A DNA stretch of 64,000 nucleotides from JAMXLO01 sp963726125 (GTDB lineage Bacteria; Pseudomonadota; Alphaproteobacteria; Acetobacterales; Acetobacteraceae), in NCBI GenBank assembly GCA_963726125.1, contig CAVSBG010000001.1, forward strand, positions 1 through 64,000, given 5' to 3'. A program made the translations under genes and the position numbers. Within the stretch, counting starts at the first letter, position 1; each line of letters opens with the position of its first letter. The notes under the pieces were generated by a model. That model made no database searches. It worked only from the letters and a program-made list of their open reading frames with translations, and had not been told where the DNA came from. Positions 47,467 to 56,668 of this stretch are shown here, in pieces.

Positions 47467-48580
47467 TCAGCGCGGCGCCTCGGGCGTCGGAAACAGCAGC
47501 GGGAATGCGCTGTGCACATGTGGCTGCGCCACCAGCGGCGCGCCGAAATGCAGGTGCGAGCGATTCAGTTCCGCCAGGCTCCGCGCACCTGAAAGTGCCA
47601 TCGCGATGCCGACCTCCTCCTCGAGCAGTTCCAGCATCCGATGCACGCCGGCATCGCCGTCCGCCGCCAGCGCATAGCAATAGAGTCGGCCGATCGCGAC
47701 CGCGTCGGCACCCAGTGCGATCGCCTTCACCACGTCTGTCCCGCGCGCGATGCTGCCGTCGACCACCACGCGCGCCCGGCCGCGCACCGCGGCCATCACC
47801 TCAGGCAGCACATCCATCGAGCCGCGGCCATGATCGAGCTGGCGGCCACCATGGTTCGACACGTACACAACATCGACACCATGCTCGCAGGCGATCGCTG
47901 CATCCTCGCCGGTGCCGATGCCTTTCAGGATCAGCGGAATGCTGTGCTTGTCCTTGAACCGCTTCACGTTGTCCCAGGAGAACGCAGCCTGGTGTCCGTG
48001 CCCGGTCGCCGCCGCGCGCCACGGCTTGACGAACCGCGCGGTGATGTCGCGCTCGCGCCGGCTGTAGGATGCAGTGTCGACCGTAATGGCGAACGCGTTG
48101 TAGCCGGCAGCCACCGCACGATGCGCGATGTCATCGACCCACGCATCGTCGCCGCGCACGTAGAGTTGGAAGATCTTCGGACCGGTCGCAGCCTTTGCCG
48201 CCTCCTCCAGTCCCGGCCTCGTCACCGAGCTTACGATGATCGGCACACCGAATTCCGTCGCACCCCGACCCGCTGTCGCTGCACCGCCTGGATGGAACGA
48301 CTTCGAGCGAACCGACCGGCGCCAGCATCACGGGCAGACGCAGCTTCATGCCTAGGAAGCTCGTCGTCGCATCGACCTTTGACACGTCGCGCAGCACACG
48401 AGGGCGCAATGCAATTGCGTCGAGCGCCGCACGGTTGCGCCGCATTGTCGTCTCACTCTCGGTGGCGCCGATGAGATAGCCCCAGATGTTGCTATCGACC
48501 TTGGCCCTCGCAGCGGGAATGAACTCGTGCAGGCACTGATAGTCGGCGGTCAATTGGCTCAGCTGCGGCGCCTCGGGCAT
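47467..48580 (-). pseudogene. FMN-dependent alpha-hydroxy-acid dehydrogenase, frameshifted
   Basis: The first 95 residues (start ATG 48580, up to LPVMLAPVGSLEV) and the rest (FHPGGAATAGRGATEFGVP, then IIVSSVTRPG to the stop at 47467) are in different frames, an extra base near 48299. Active-site signs in the second part: TVDTASYSRRERD, LILKGIGTGED, SNHGGRQLDHG and VDGSIARGTD. Here Arg of the usual GxRRG is in the SIARG context. About 370 residues when rebuilt. A third member of the family in this window, but clearly diverged from the tandem pair at 41-44 kb. Confidence 0.85.
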
Positions 48581-48645
48581 CTTTGTCTCCCCACTACGGT
48601 TGCCACCATCTCACGCGCGACACGCGCGAACCGCAAGAGGGGGAA

Positions 48646-48881
48646 GGTCGGGGCTTCGCCCCGAACCCCGACCAAGAGGCTCTGCCTCTTGGAACTCCGC
48701 TAAGGGCGTAGCCCTTAGAACCCGTTTTGTCAGTCTGCGGAGGGAGGGTGCGATACGGTCCTCAATGAGGACCGTATCGCACCCTCCCTCCGCAGACTGA
48801 CAGGATGGATTCCAAAGGCTCAGCCTTTGGTGGAGGTCCAGGAGGCAAAACCTTCTGGCGGGTTTCAGGGCAGAGCCCTGA
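48646..48881. repeat. Compound array of short hairpin repeats
   Basis: The gap between the FMN dehydrogenase and the MFS gene holds at least five small inverted repeats: GGGGCTTCGCCCC-type at 48646-48672, CAAGAGGCTCTGCCTCTTG at 48673-48691, CTAAGGGCGTAGCCCTTAG at 48700-48718, CCAAAGGCTCAGCCTTTGG at 48812-48830 and TCAGGGCAGAGCCCTGA at 48865-48881. Each has a GGCxxxGCC centre. The perfect palindrome 48728-48802 sits in the middle. Confidence 0.85.
48728..48802. repeat. Perfect 75-bp palindrome
   Basis: Two 37-bp arms are exact reverse complements around a single central A at 48765. The left arm begins TGTCAGTCTGCGGAGGGAGG and ends GGTCCTCA; the right arm begins TGAGGACC. No mismatch is visible. 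The arms are not part of any gene. Confidence 0.95.
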
Positions 48882-48893
48882 TCTCTTCGCTGC

Positions 48894-50126
48894 TCAGGCC
48901 ACGACAGGCTCCGGTGTCGCTGTCGGCGCCTGGCCTGATCGGGTCTCCGGCAGCAACAGCCAGATCACCAGGAAGGCCGCCACGCCGACCACTGCCAGGC
49001 CGAAGAACGCCGCCGGTGACCCCATGGTGTCAGCGACCCAACCGGCCGCGGTGGTGCTGAACGTAGCGCCAAGGCCGCCGGCCAGCGCGAGCGAGCTGAT
49101 GCCGAAGTTCAGAAACCCACTGCGCCGCGTCACATCCGCGGCGATCAACGGCACCATAAGGCCGAACACCGCGCCACTGACCCCGTCCAGAACCTCCATC
49201 ATCACCAGCGGCACCGCATCCGGCAGTGTCATGAACAGCAGCCCGCGTATCGGGAGTGCCGCGAATCCCACCAGCAGAACCGGTCGCCGACCAAGACTTT
49301 GTGCGAGGCGACCGACCATGGGCGAGAACAGAGCTACGATGATCTGCGGCACGATGATCGCCGCGGATACCACCAGGCCGGTCCCGCCGCTCGTGTGCTT
49401 CGCCAGCTCGCTCAATGCAAGTTGCAGCATCGCAGCATTGCCGAACTGGAACAGCACACACGCGATCACGAAGACCAGAAATGCCGGCTCTTCAAAGATG
49501 TGCCAGGGGCGGTGGTCGCGCCGGTTCCTCTCCATCGGGTGCAGTATCGCAGGGTGATCATCCGCGGGGACCCGATCGCTGTTGCGGAACAGCGGCAGCA
49601 CGGCGATCGCCGGCAGGACGAGGAGCGCGGTGGCCACGAACACCGCGCGGTTCGATACATAAGACGCCAGCAACCCCAGAAGCCCGGCGGCCAATCCGTT
49701 GCCGATGGAGGCATAGCGCGCGTTGACCCCAAGCCGCTCGCTGAAGGCCACCTGGCCGCACAGCGCCAGCGTGAGCGCCGCAATCGCGGGCGTCAGGATG
49801 CAGCTCGCCAGCGAATGCATCAGCTGCGCCGCGATAACCGGTCCCAGCGTCGGCGTCGCCACCAGCATCCACGCGCTGATGCCCAGCAACACCAGACCAA
49901 GCAGGTTGGCCAGCCGCTTCTGATGGATGTGATCGACCAGCGCTCCCGACGGGAGCTGCATCACCAGCACCGAGATCGTGCCGATGCTGAGCGCAAAGCC
50001 GATGTCAGCCAGGCTCCAGCCTTGCTCGGCCAGATAGACCGAGAGAAACGGTCCGAAGCCGGTCTGCACCGCCGCTATGAACAGATTGAGCCCATTCAGA
50101 CCGATGGAGCAGCGAAGGGCCAGCAT
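48894..50126 (-). CDS. MFS transporter
   Basis: 410 residues, about 12 predicted helices. The loop 2-3 region reads PSGALVDHIHQKR, a weak form of motif A, and the 8-9 loop GRLAQSLGRRPVLLVG is a good match. The N-terminus LNLFIAAVQTGFGPFLSVYLA is a set of drug-exporter-like helices. Substrate unknown. The stop codon lies directly at the repeat array, and the gene is followed on the far side by a glycosyltransferase on the same strand, 162 bp upstream. Confidence 0.85.
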   Translation of the reverse strand: MLALRCSIGLNGLNLFIAAVQTGFGPFLSVYLAEQGWSLADIGFALSIGTISVLVMQLPSGALVDHIHQKRLANLLGLVLLGISAWMLVATPTLGPVIAAQLMHSLASCILTPAIAALTLALCGQVAFSERLGVNARYASIGNGLAAGLLGLLASYVSNRAVFVATALLVLPAIAVLPLFRNSDRVPADDHPAILHPMERNRRDHRPWHIFEEPAFLVFVIACVLFQFGNAAMLQLALSELAKHTSGGTGLVVSAAIIVPQIIVALFSPMVGRLAQSLGRRPVLLVGFAALPIRGLLFMTLPDAVPLVMMEVLDGVSGAVFGLMVPLIAADVTRRSGFLNFGISSLALAGGLGATFSTTAAGWVADTMGSPAAFFGLAVVGVAAFLVIWLLLPETRSGQAPTATPEPVVA

Positions 50127-50288
50127 TGGTTTAGTGATGCCGTTCCTGGAGGTTGCGATGTTGCGTTAACGCACTTCTGCAGACATGTCTGCCGCCATTC
50201 CGGCCCAAAACGCAAGGGGCCGGACAGATGTGCTGCCCGGCCCCCTCAGCCAAACCCGCCATATGGCAGGCGTGCGACGCGCGATCGT

Positions 50289-51344
50289 TCAGTCCCCGAC
50301 AGCGCGCAGCAGCGGAAGCTGCGGCTCGCAGAGTTCGGTGTAGAGATCCAGGTAGTCCTCGGCCATACGACGCGCGGTGAAGCGCCGATCAAAGGTCGCC
50401 CGCACGGTGGCGCGGTCAAGCTCGCCCAAGCGATCGACCGCGGCGATCGCGCTGGCCTCATCGTGGACGATGAAGCCGGAGACGCCGTCGTCGATCACCT
50501 CGGGCACCGAGCCGCGGTTGAACGCGATCACCGGCGTGCCGCAGGCCATGCTCTCGATCATCACCAGGCCGAACGGCTCCGGCCAGTCGATCGGGAACAG
50601 CAGCGCGTGGGCACCGGACAGGAATTCCGGCTTCTGGCTGTCGTTGATCTCGCCGATGAATTCGACCCAGGGACTGGCGTCGATCAGCGGCTTGATCTCG
50701 TTCTCGTAGTACTTCTTGTCGGCGTTATCGACCTTGGCGGCGACCTTCAGCTTCATGCCCGCAGCGCCGGCGATCCGGATTGCCTTATCCACGCCCTTTT
50801 CCGGGGATATGCGTCCCAGGAACGCCAGATAGTCCGGCTTCACCGGCTGCGGCGTGAGAAGGTCCGCCGGCATCCCATGATAGACCGTTCGGATCCAGTT
50901 CAGGCGGGGAATCGGCCGGCGCTGACTGTCGGAGATCGACACGAACGGTGCATCGAACAGTTCATAGACATCCTTGAATTCCGGGATGTCGAGCCTGCCA
51001 TGCAGCGTCGTCAGGAACGGCGTCTTCTGGCGGCTGAACAGGGAGAGCGGGAAGTAGTCTGTATGGAAGTGCAGCACATCGAACTCGTCCGCGCGGCGAT
51101 AGATCAGCTCCATCATGCGCATGTAGATAGCGATCCAGTCGACCACGCTCGGGTCCAGCCGCAGCGCCTGCTCGCGCATCGGCGCCAGCTTGGCCGAGGT
51201 AATCGAGTCACCGCTGGCGAACAGCGTGACGTCGTGACCCATGGCAACCAATTCTTCAGTCAGCGAGTATACAACGCGCTCTGTGCCACCGTACAGCTTC
51301 GGCGGCACCGCCTCGAAGAGCGGAGAGATTTGAGCAATACGCAT
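50289..51344 (-). CDS. GT4-family glycosyltransferase
   Basis: 351 residues. GT-B fold: N-terminal IAQISPLFEAVPPKLYGGTERV and C-terminal donor-binding EPFGLVMIESMACGTPVIAF with GSVPEVIDDG, the E-x7-E signature. It transfers a sugar from a nucleotide donor to an unknown acceptor. Its start is 163 bp from the divergent ABC exporter gene, which could move the product or a glycolipid (inference). Confidence 0.9.
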   Translation of the reverse strand: MRIAQISPLFEAVPPKLYGGTERVVYSLTEELVAMGHDVTLFASGDSITSAKLAPMREQALRLDPSVVDWIAIYMRMMELIYRRADEFDVLHFHTDYFPLSLFSRQKTPFLTTLHGRLDIPEFKDVYELFDAPFVSISDSQRRPIPRLNWIRTVYHGMPADLLTPQPVKPDYLAFLGRISPEKGVDKAIRIAGAAGMKLKVAAKVDNADKKYYENEIKPLIDASPWVEFIGEINDSQKPEFLSGAHALLFPIDWPEPFGLVMIESMACGTPVIAFNRGSVPEVIDDGVSGFIVHDEASAIAAVDRLGELDRATVRATFDRRFTARRMAEDYLDLYTELCEPQLPLLRAVGD

Positions 51345-51507
51345 GAATGCGGCCCCGGTTTTTCTAGGTGTTCAACAGTATCCAGCGCGGCTTTACTGAC
51401 ACTTGACTTTGCTCAGGAGCCTCGCATATCACGTTCTCGTTATAGAAGGGGAATGTGGCGAAAAATCGGCGGGTTGCGCGCCGAAATTGAGCTACTGGTC
51501 GAGTGAA

Positions 51508-53313
51508 ATGACATCGATTGCGGCTGAAATGAGGCACAACGGGGTGGCGGATCTCTCGCGGCTGCAGGCGCACCCGATCGGGTTCCTGTGGCGCTATGTG
51601 CGACGTCGCCCATGGGGACACTTCGCTGTCTTCCTTTCCGTATTGGTGGCAGTGGCCTGTGCCGTGTCGATCCAGTACGGGATCAAGCACTTGGTGGATG
51701 TTGTTTCGGCCGGACCTGAGAAAGCGGTCGGTCTCTGGCAGGCATTCGCCATCCTCTGCGGGCTGATCGCCGCCGACAATCTGTTGTGGCGTGGCGCCGG
51801 CTGGTCGGCTGCCTATACATTCGTGGCCGTGACCGGCGACATCAGGCGTGACCTGTTCGGTCATCTGTCCGGCCACTCGCCGAGCTACTTCGCCGAACGT
51901 TTGCCGGGCGCACTCGCCAGCCGCATCACCGCCACCGCCAATGCCGCATTCACCACGGAGAACACCTGCTCGTGGAACGTGCTGCCGCCGTGCGTCGCGG
52001 TGATTGGTTCGATCATCCTGATCGGCATGGTGAACCTGATGATGGCGGCCACGCTGGTGGTGGCGTCTGCTGCCCTGGGCGCGCTGGTATTCTATCTCGC
52101 GCGTCGCGGCACGCCGCTGCATCGCAGCTTCGCCGCCAAGGCCGCCGCGGTCGATGGCGAGCTGGTGGACGTGATCGGTAACATGCCAGTGGTGCGCGCG
52201 TTTGGCGCGACGCATCGAGAGCAGCGGCGCATCGCCGACACCATCGGCGTCGAGATGGGCGCCCGTAGCAGCAGCCTGATCTACCTGGAGCGGCTGCGCC
52301 TCATCCACGCCGTCATCACGACGGTGCTGATCACGGGCATGGCCGGCTGGGGCATTCTGCTGTGGCGCGGCGGCCAGGCGACAGTCGGCGACCTGGTGCT
52401 GATCACCGCACTGTCCATCGGCATCCTGCACTGCACTCGCGACCTCGCCGTCGCCCTGGTCGACCTGACCCAGCATGTCGCGCGGCTGGAGGAAGCCATC
52501 GGCGCCCTGCTGTCCGAGCACGACCTGCCTGATCGCCCGAATGCCGAACCACTGCAACATGGCGTTGGCCAGGTGGCGTTCGACAAGGTCTGGTTCGGCT
52601 ATCCGGGACGCGCGCCCGTGCTGCGCGACTTCGACCTGACGATCGAGCCTGGCCAGCGCGTCGGTCTGGTCGGCTTCTCCGGCGCCGGAAAGTCCACCGT
52701 GCTGTCGCTGCTGCAACGCTACTACGACGTGCAGGACGGCCGCATTTTGATCGACGGTCAGGACATCCGTGACGTCACGCAGGAAAGCCTGCGCTCCACG
52801 ATGGCGATCGTGCCGCAGGACATCAGCCTGTTCCACCGCTCCGTGCTGGAGAACATCCGCTACGCGCGTCCCGATGCATCGGAGGAAGACGTACTGGCCG
52901 CCGCCGAGATGGCGAACTGTCGCGAGTTCATCGAGGCGATGCCCGAAGGCTTCGCCACCATGGTCGGGGACCGCGGCGTCAAGCTGTCGGGCGGACAGCG
53001 CCAGCGGCTGGCGATCGCGCGGGCACTGTTGAAGGATGCACCGATCCTGCTGCTGGATGAGGCGACCAGCGCGCTGGACAGCGAGAGCGAACAGGCGATC
53101 CAGCACGCGCTCGATCGGCTGATGCATGGCCGCACGGTGATCGCCATCGCGCACCGGCTGGCAACGCTGCAGAGCTTTGACCGGATCATCGTGATGGATC
53201 ATGGACGCATCGTCGAAGATGGCCCGCCCAACGTGCTGGCAGCACGCCCAGGGCCGTATCGCGAGCTGCTGCGCAAACAGCGGATGGGGGAGCCGTTGCC
53301 GGCGGCGGCGTAG
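51508..53313 (+). CDS. ABC exporter (fused membrane and ATPase domains)
   Basis: 601 residues. A six-helix ABC_membrane domain in the first ~340 residues is followed by the ATPase: Walker A GFSGAGKST at about 391, Q-loop PQDISLF, signature LSGGQRQRLAIARAL and Walker B ILLLDEATSALD. Architecture of MsbA/Atm1-like homodimeric exporters. ATG 51508 is preferred; an upstream in-frame ATG at 51403 gives a poor N-terminus. The exported substrate is unknown. Divergent from the glycosyltransferase. Confidence 0.9.
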   Translation: MTSIAAEMRHNGVADLSRLQAHPIGFLWRYVRRRPWGHFAVFLSVLVAVACAVSIQYGIKHLVDVVSAGPEKAVGLWQAFAILCGLIAADNLLWRGAGWSAAYTFVAVTGDIRRDLFGHLSGHSPSYFAERLPGALASRITATANAAFTTENTCSWNVLPPCVAVIGSIILIGMVNLMMAATLVVASAALGALVFYLARRGTPLHRSFAAKAAAVDGELVDVIGNMPVVRAFGATHREQRRIADTIGVEMGARSSSLIYLERLRLIHAVITTVLITGMAGWGILLWRGGQATVGDLVLITALSIGILHCTRDLAVALVDLTQHVARLEEAIGALLSEHDLPDRPNAEPLQHGVGQVAFDKVWFGYPGRAPVLRDFDLTIEPGQRVGLVGFSGAGKSTVLSLLQRYYDVQDGRILIDGQDIRDVTQESLRSTMAIVPQDISLFHRSVLENIRYARPDASEEDVLAAAEMANCREFIEAMPEGFATMVGDRGVKLSGGQRQRLAIARALLKDAPILLLDEATSALDSESEQAIQHALDRLMHGRTVIAIAHRLATLQSFDRIIVMDHGRIVEDGPPNVLAARPGPYRELLRKQRMGEPLPAAA

Positions 53314-53333
53314 ACTTTAGGGCTCCCCCCAGC

Positions 53334-53426
53334 CGTCATGGACGGCGCAGGCCGTCCATCCACGGCTTTCCCCCTGATGCAGTCAGCGAAGACGTGGGTG
53401 TAGGGACCAGCCCCCGCCACGACGGA
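53334..53426. repeat. Long REP-like inverted repeat
   Basis: CGTCATGGACGGCGCAGGCC at 53334 and CCCCGCCACGACGG near 53412, with inner CCACGGCTTT and GAAGACGTGG arms. Same long type as 37618-37707 but more diverged. It follows the ABC exporter stop. Confidence 0.75.
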
Positions 53427-53622
53427 AGACGCCCAGGCCGTGCCAATTCGATTCACTTATTACCCGCAAGCCCTTACCGCCGCGGAGGCACTCGGCTAAA
53501 CGGTCGTCCGGGGCTGTCAAGGCAAGGCTCCGATCGCGCCGTTGCCACGAGAGCGTCACGTGCCACAACCAGAATTTCCCGCGCAGTCAAACCCCGGTGC
53601 ACCGTTGGCCGGACTGTCAGCT

Positions 53623-55116
53623 ATGACCGGTGCCACGGTCAGCACAGTCGCCACGGCCGATCCTGCGGGCGTCCGATCCGTGCAGGACTACATCGACGAG
53701 CTGCCGCAATGGGCTGACGGCACCCTGCTGAAATCGGCCCCGATGACCGCCATGCAGTGGCGCATCTGGTCACTCGCCGCCGCCGGCAAATTCTTCGAGG
53801 GCTTCGTTGTCTTCATGACCGGCGTCGCGCTGCCGCTGATGGCACGCGAGTTCCACCTCCTCACGGCGGAAAAGGGCATCATCAGCGCCGCCAGCCTCAC
53901 TGGCATCCTGGTCGGCGCAGCGCTGCTTGGCGGGCTCTCCGACTATTTCGGCCGCAAACGCATGTTCATCACGGAGATGTTCGTCTTCGTCGCATTCCTG
54001 GCCGTGCTGATCCTGTGCAACGACTTTATTTCGGTATCCATTTGCCTGTTCGGCCTCGGGCTTGCGCTCGGCTGCGACTATCCGACAGCGCACATGATCA
54101 TCTCGGAGAACATCCCCAGCCTCAACCGCGGCAAGTTCGTGCTGGCTGCGTTTGGCTTCCAGGCACTCGGCGCGCTCGCCGGCACCGGCGTCGGTTGCGT
54201 CGTGCTCGTACTCCACCCTCAGCTGAATGCCTGGCGCTGGATGTACGCGACCGTGCTGATCCCTGCACTCATCGTGACGATCTGGCGCTTTTTCGTAGTC
54301 GAAAGTGCCAACTGGTTGGCGGTTCACGGCGAGCATGACGCGGCAGAGAAATCGATCACACGCCTGCTCGCCCGCAGTCCGCAATATCCGAAAGCAATCA
54401 AGCTTCGCAGCACCGCCCCCGCCGCGAGCACCGAGCATCGAACCAAGCGCTCCTTCCTGGGGCTGTTCAGCAGCCGCAACCGGCGCGCCACCATCTTCGC
54501 CTCGGTGCCATGGTTCATCCAGGACCTGAGCACCTATGGCATCGGCATTTTCACGCCGGTCATCCTGGCGGTCGCCATCGGCACCAGGTCCGATCACATC
54601 CGCAGCTTCAGCGACATGATCTCGGACAATATCATTGCCGCCGAGGGCGCGGCACTGATCGACGTTCTGCTGATCGTCGGCATCGTGTTCGCCGTGCTGC
54701 TCGCCGACAGGGTTGGCCGCATCTGGCTGCAGATCTTCGGATTCATCGGCTGTGCCATAGGCCTGTTCCTCGCGACGCTCTCGGCTGGGGTGAGTGGACC
54801 ATCCAGGCTGGCGCTCATCGTCAGCGGCTTCATGCTGTTCAATTTCATGACCAATCTGGGTCCGAACGCGCAAACCTATCTGATCGCAGGTGAGGTTTTC
54901 CCGACCGAAGTGCGCGGCATGGGTGCCGGCTTCGCCGCCGCCTTCGCCAAGGTCGGCGCGGTCACCACCGCCTTCCTGTTTCCGATCCTGCTATCCAGCA
55001 TCGGCACCAGCGCACTGCTTTGGTGCCTCGTTGTCGCGTCGCTCCTGGGTGCCGTCGTCACCTGGAAGTATCGGATCGAAACGACCGGGTTGAGTCTTGA
55101 CCAGGTGGCGCGGTAG
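53623..55116 (+). CDS. MFS transporter of the phosphate:H+ symporter (PHS/Pho84)-like type
   Basis: About 497 residues, 12 predicted helices. Motif A GGLSDYFGRKRMF in loop 2-3, then GLALGCDYPTAHMIISE in helix 4, which resembles GIGGDYPLSxxIxSE of Pho84-type phosphate and sugar-porter family carriers. Loop 8-9 LLADRVGRIWLQ is also present. Starts are uncertain: ATG 53623, GTG 53560 and TTG 53542 are all in frame. The PstS-like gene starts 4 bp after its stop codon, so both may serve one uptake function. Confidence 0.82.
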   Translation: MTGATVSTVATADPAGVRSVQDYIDELPQWADGTLLKSAPMTAMQWRIWSLAAAGKFFEGFVVFMTGVALPLMAREFHLLTAEKGIISAASLTGILVGAALLGGLSDYFGRKRMFITEMFVFVAFLAVLILCNDFISVSICLFGLGLALGCDYPTAHMIISENIPSLNRGKFVLAAFGFQALGALAGTGVGCVVLVLHPQLNAWRWMYATVLIPALIVTIWRFFVVESANWLAVHGEHDAAEKSITRLLARSPQYPKAIKLRSTAPAASTEHRTKRSFLGLFSSRNRRATIFASVPWFIQDLSTYGIGIFTPVILAVAIGTRSDHIRSFSDMISDNIIAAEGAALIDVLLIVGIVFAVLLADRVGRIWLQIFGFIGCAIGLFLATLSAGVSGPSRLALIVSGFMLFNFMTNLGPNAQTYLIAGEVFPTEVRGMGAGFAAAFAKVGAVTTAFLFPILLSSIGTSALLWCLVVASLLGAVVTWKYRIETTGLSLDQVAR

Positions 55117-55120
55117 GTCA

Positions 55121-56179
55121 GTGCGCCATCGCAGGTGGTACCGCACCTGGCTGCTCGTCGCCGCACTTTTGTTACCCTCACTGCCGATCCGAGCACAGGG
55201 AACGAAGCTGAACGAATCCGGTTCGTCGTTGCTATATCCGCTGTTTCAGCGGTGGATACCGGACTACATGCAACTCACTCCCGGCGTCGCACTGACCGCC
55301 ACCGCGACCGACTCTGGCGCCGGCATCGCGGCCGCCATTTCCGGCGACGCACGCATCGGCGCGTCGAACTCGTACATGTCGGATGAGCAGGCCGAACAGC
55401 ACCCGAGCATAGTGAACATCCCGCTCGCCATTTCGGCTCAGACCGTCAACTACAACGTGCCTGGCCTGAATGATGCTGGGCTGAAGCTGGACGGGCCGAC
55501 GCTCGCGGCGATCTATACCGGGCAGGTCACTGCGTGGGACGCGGCGCCGATTACTGCGCTCAATCCAGGGGTAAAGCTGCCGCATCAGACGATCGTTCCG
55601 ATACGGCGAAAGGACGACTCGGGCGACACGTTAATCTTCACGCAGTTCCTGGATTTCTCCACGCAGAGCTGGGAAGACCACATCGGTTATGGCACCCACA
55701 CCGCGTGGCCCGTGGTGGCTGGCGCGAGAACGGCGACCGGGAACGAGGGCATGGTTGAAATGCTAGCCGCCACGCCGTATTCGATCGGCTATGCCGGCAT
55801 CAGTTTTCGCGACGTCATCGGCAAGGCCGGGCTGGGGACCGCGCAGCTCAAGAACCAGAACGGCAAGTTCGTGCTGCCAACAGCGGAAACCGTCAGCGCA
55901 GCAGCGTCGGAACTCGATCGGCGGACGCCGGCCGATGCACGGCTGAGCCTTGTCTTCGCACCTGGCGACGATTCGTATCCGTTGATCAGCTACGAATATG
56001 CGCTGGTAGCTACGCAGCAACCCGATCCCGCGACCGCCATGGCGTTGCACCGCTTTCTGTTCTGGGCGGTCTCGATCGAAGGCGGCAACGCGCAGAAATA
56101 CCTCGACGCCGTGGGCTTCATTGCGCTGCCCGACTTCATCCGCGCGCTGAGCCAGAACCAGATCAACCGCATCAGGTAA
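55121..56179 (+). CDS. PstS-like phosphate-binding protein
   Basis: 352 residues. A Sec signal peptide (TWLLVAALLLPSLPIRAQG) precedes LNESGSSLLYPLFQRW, the PstS phosphate-binding Gly-Ser motif (GAGSSxxxP-like), and DSGAGIAAAISGDARIGASN and RRKDDSGDTLIFTQFL follow. Usual PstS works with PstCAB; no pst permease or phoU gene is nearby. The GTG at 55121 is preferred over an ATG overlapping the MFS gene. The lone gene after a Pho84-like MFS transporter is unusual. Confidence 0.85.
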   Translation: MRHRRWYRTWLLVAALLLPSLPIRAQGTKLNESGSSLLYPLFQRWIPDYMQLTPGVALTATATDSGAGIAAAISGDARIGASNSYMSDEQAEQHPSIVNIPLAISAQTVNYNVPGLNDAGLKLDGPTLAAIYTGQVTAWDAAPITALNPGVKLPHQTIVPIRRKDDSGDTLIFTQFLDFSTQSWEDHIGYGTHTAWPVVAGARTATGNEGMVEMLAATPYSIGYAGISFRDVIGKAGLGTAQLKNQNGKFVLPTAETVSAAASELDRRTPADARLSLVFAPGDDSYPLISYEYALVATQQPDPATAMALHRFLFWAVSIEGGNAQKYLDAVGFIALPDFIRALSQNQINRIR

Positions 56180-56354
56180 TGCCAGGCGCGGACGGGGTGA
56201 GCTGTCTGGCCCCGGCCACGACGACGGGCGGGTCATGACTGTCGGCGGGGAACGCGAGCGCAGGACAATCGCTCGATTGCATCGGGCTGCGATCGGACCA
56301 GTTTACCCCTATGGTGTTGCGTCGCGACCCTGGAGTTGGAACGTCCGCAAGGCT

Positions 56355-56481
56355 TTCAGCACGGAGGAAGCAGGGAGGACGTCGAGGGCCACGGAGCAGA
56401 CTGCAAATTGCGCTTCGCGCGAAGCGCTTTGAACCCTTGCTCCGTGGCCTCGTCGTCCTCGCCTTTTTCCTCCGTGCTGAA
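56355..56481. repeat. Long imperfect hairpin element
   Basis: Arms of about 44 nt, 56355-56398 (TTCAGCACGGAGGAAGC start) and 56438-56481 (ending TTCCTCCGTGCTGAA), pair with few mismatches around a perfect 18-bp inner palindrome, GCGCTTCGCGCGAAGCGC, at 56410-56427. It lies in the 489-bp gap before otsA. The rest of the gap shows no gene. Confidence 0.85.
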
Positions 56482-56668
56482 ATTCTTGCTCTATTGCGGA
56501 CGGCACAGGTTTCCCCGGTTGTCGGAAACAACGGCGGATTCAAGCGATTGCCCCGGCGCGAGGGTCTTTGGGGCACGCGATGGGATCGGACCAGTCCAGA
56601 CAGCGCCACGTATCGGACATACTTTTGTGATTTCGTCACAATCGCCTGCTCAATCGAGGTTCAGTGGC

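Noticed and set aside
49299..51506. 735-residue plus-strand open frame over the MFS and glycosyltransferase genes
   Set aside because: It crosses two genes that are well supported on the minus strand and shows no domain.
56188..56668. N-terminal extension of trehalose-6-phosphate synthase from the ATG at 56336
   Set aside because: The extension would translate the hairpin element; OtsA proteins begin at the VVSNR motif, as from the ATG at 56669.
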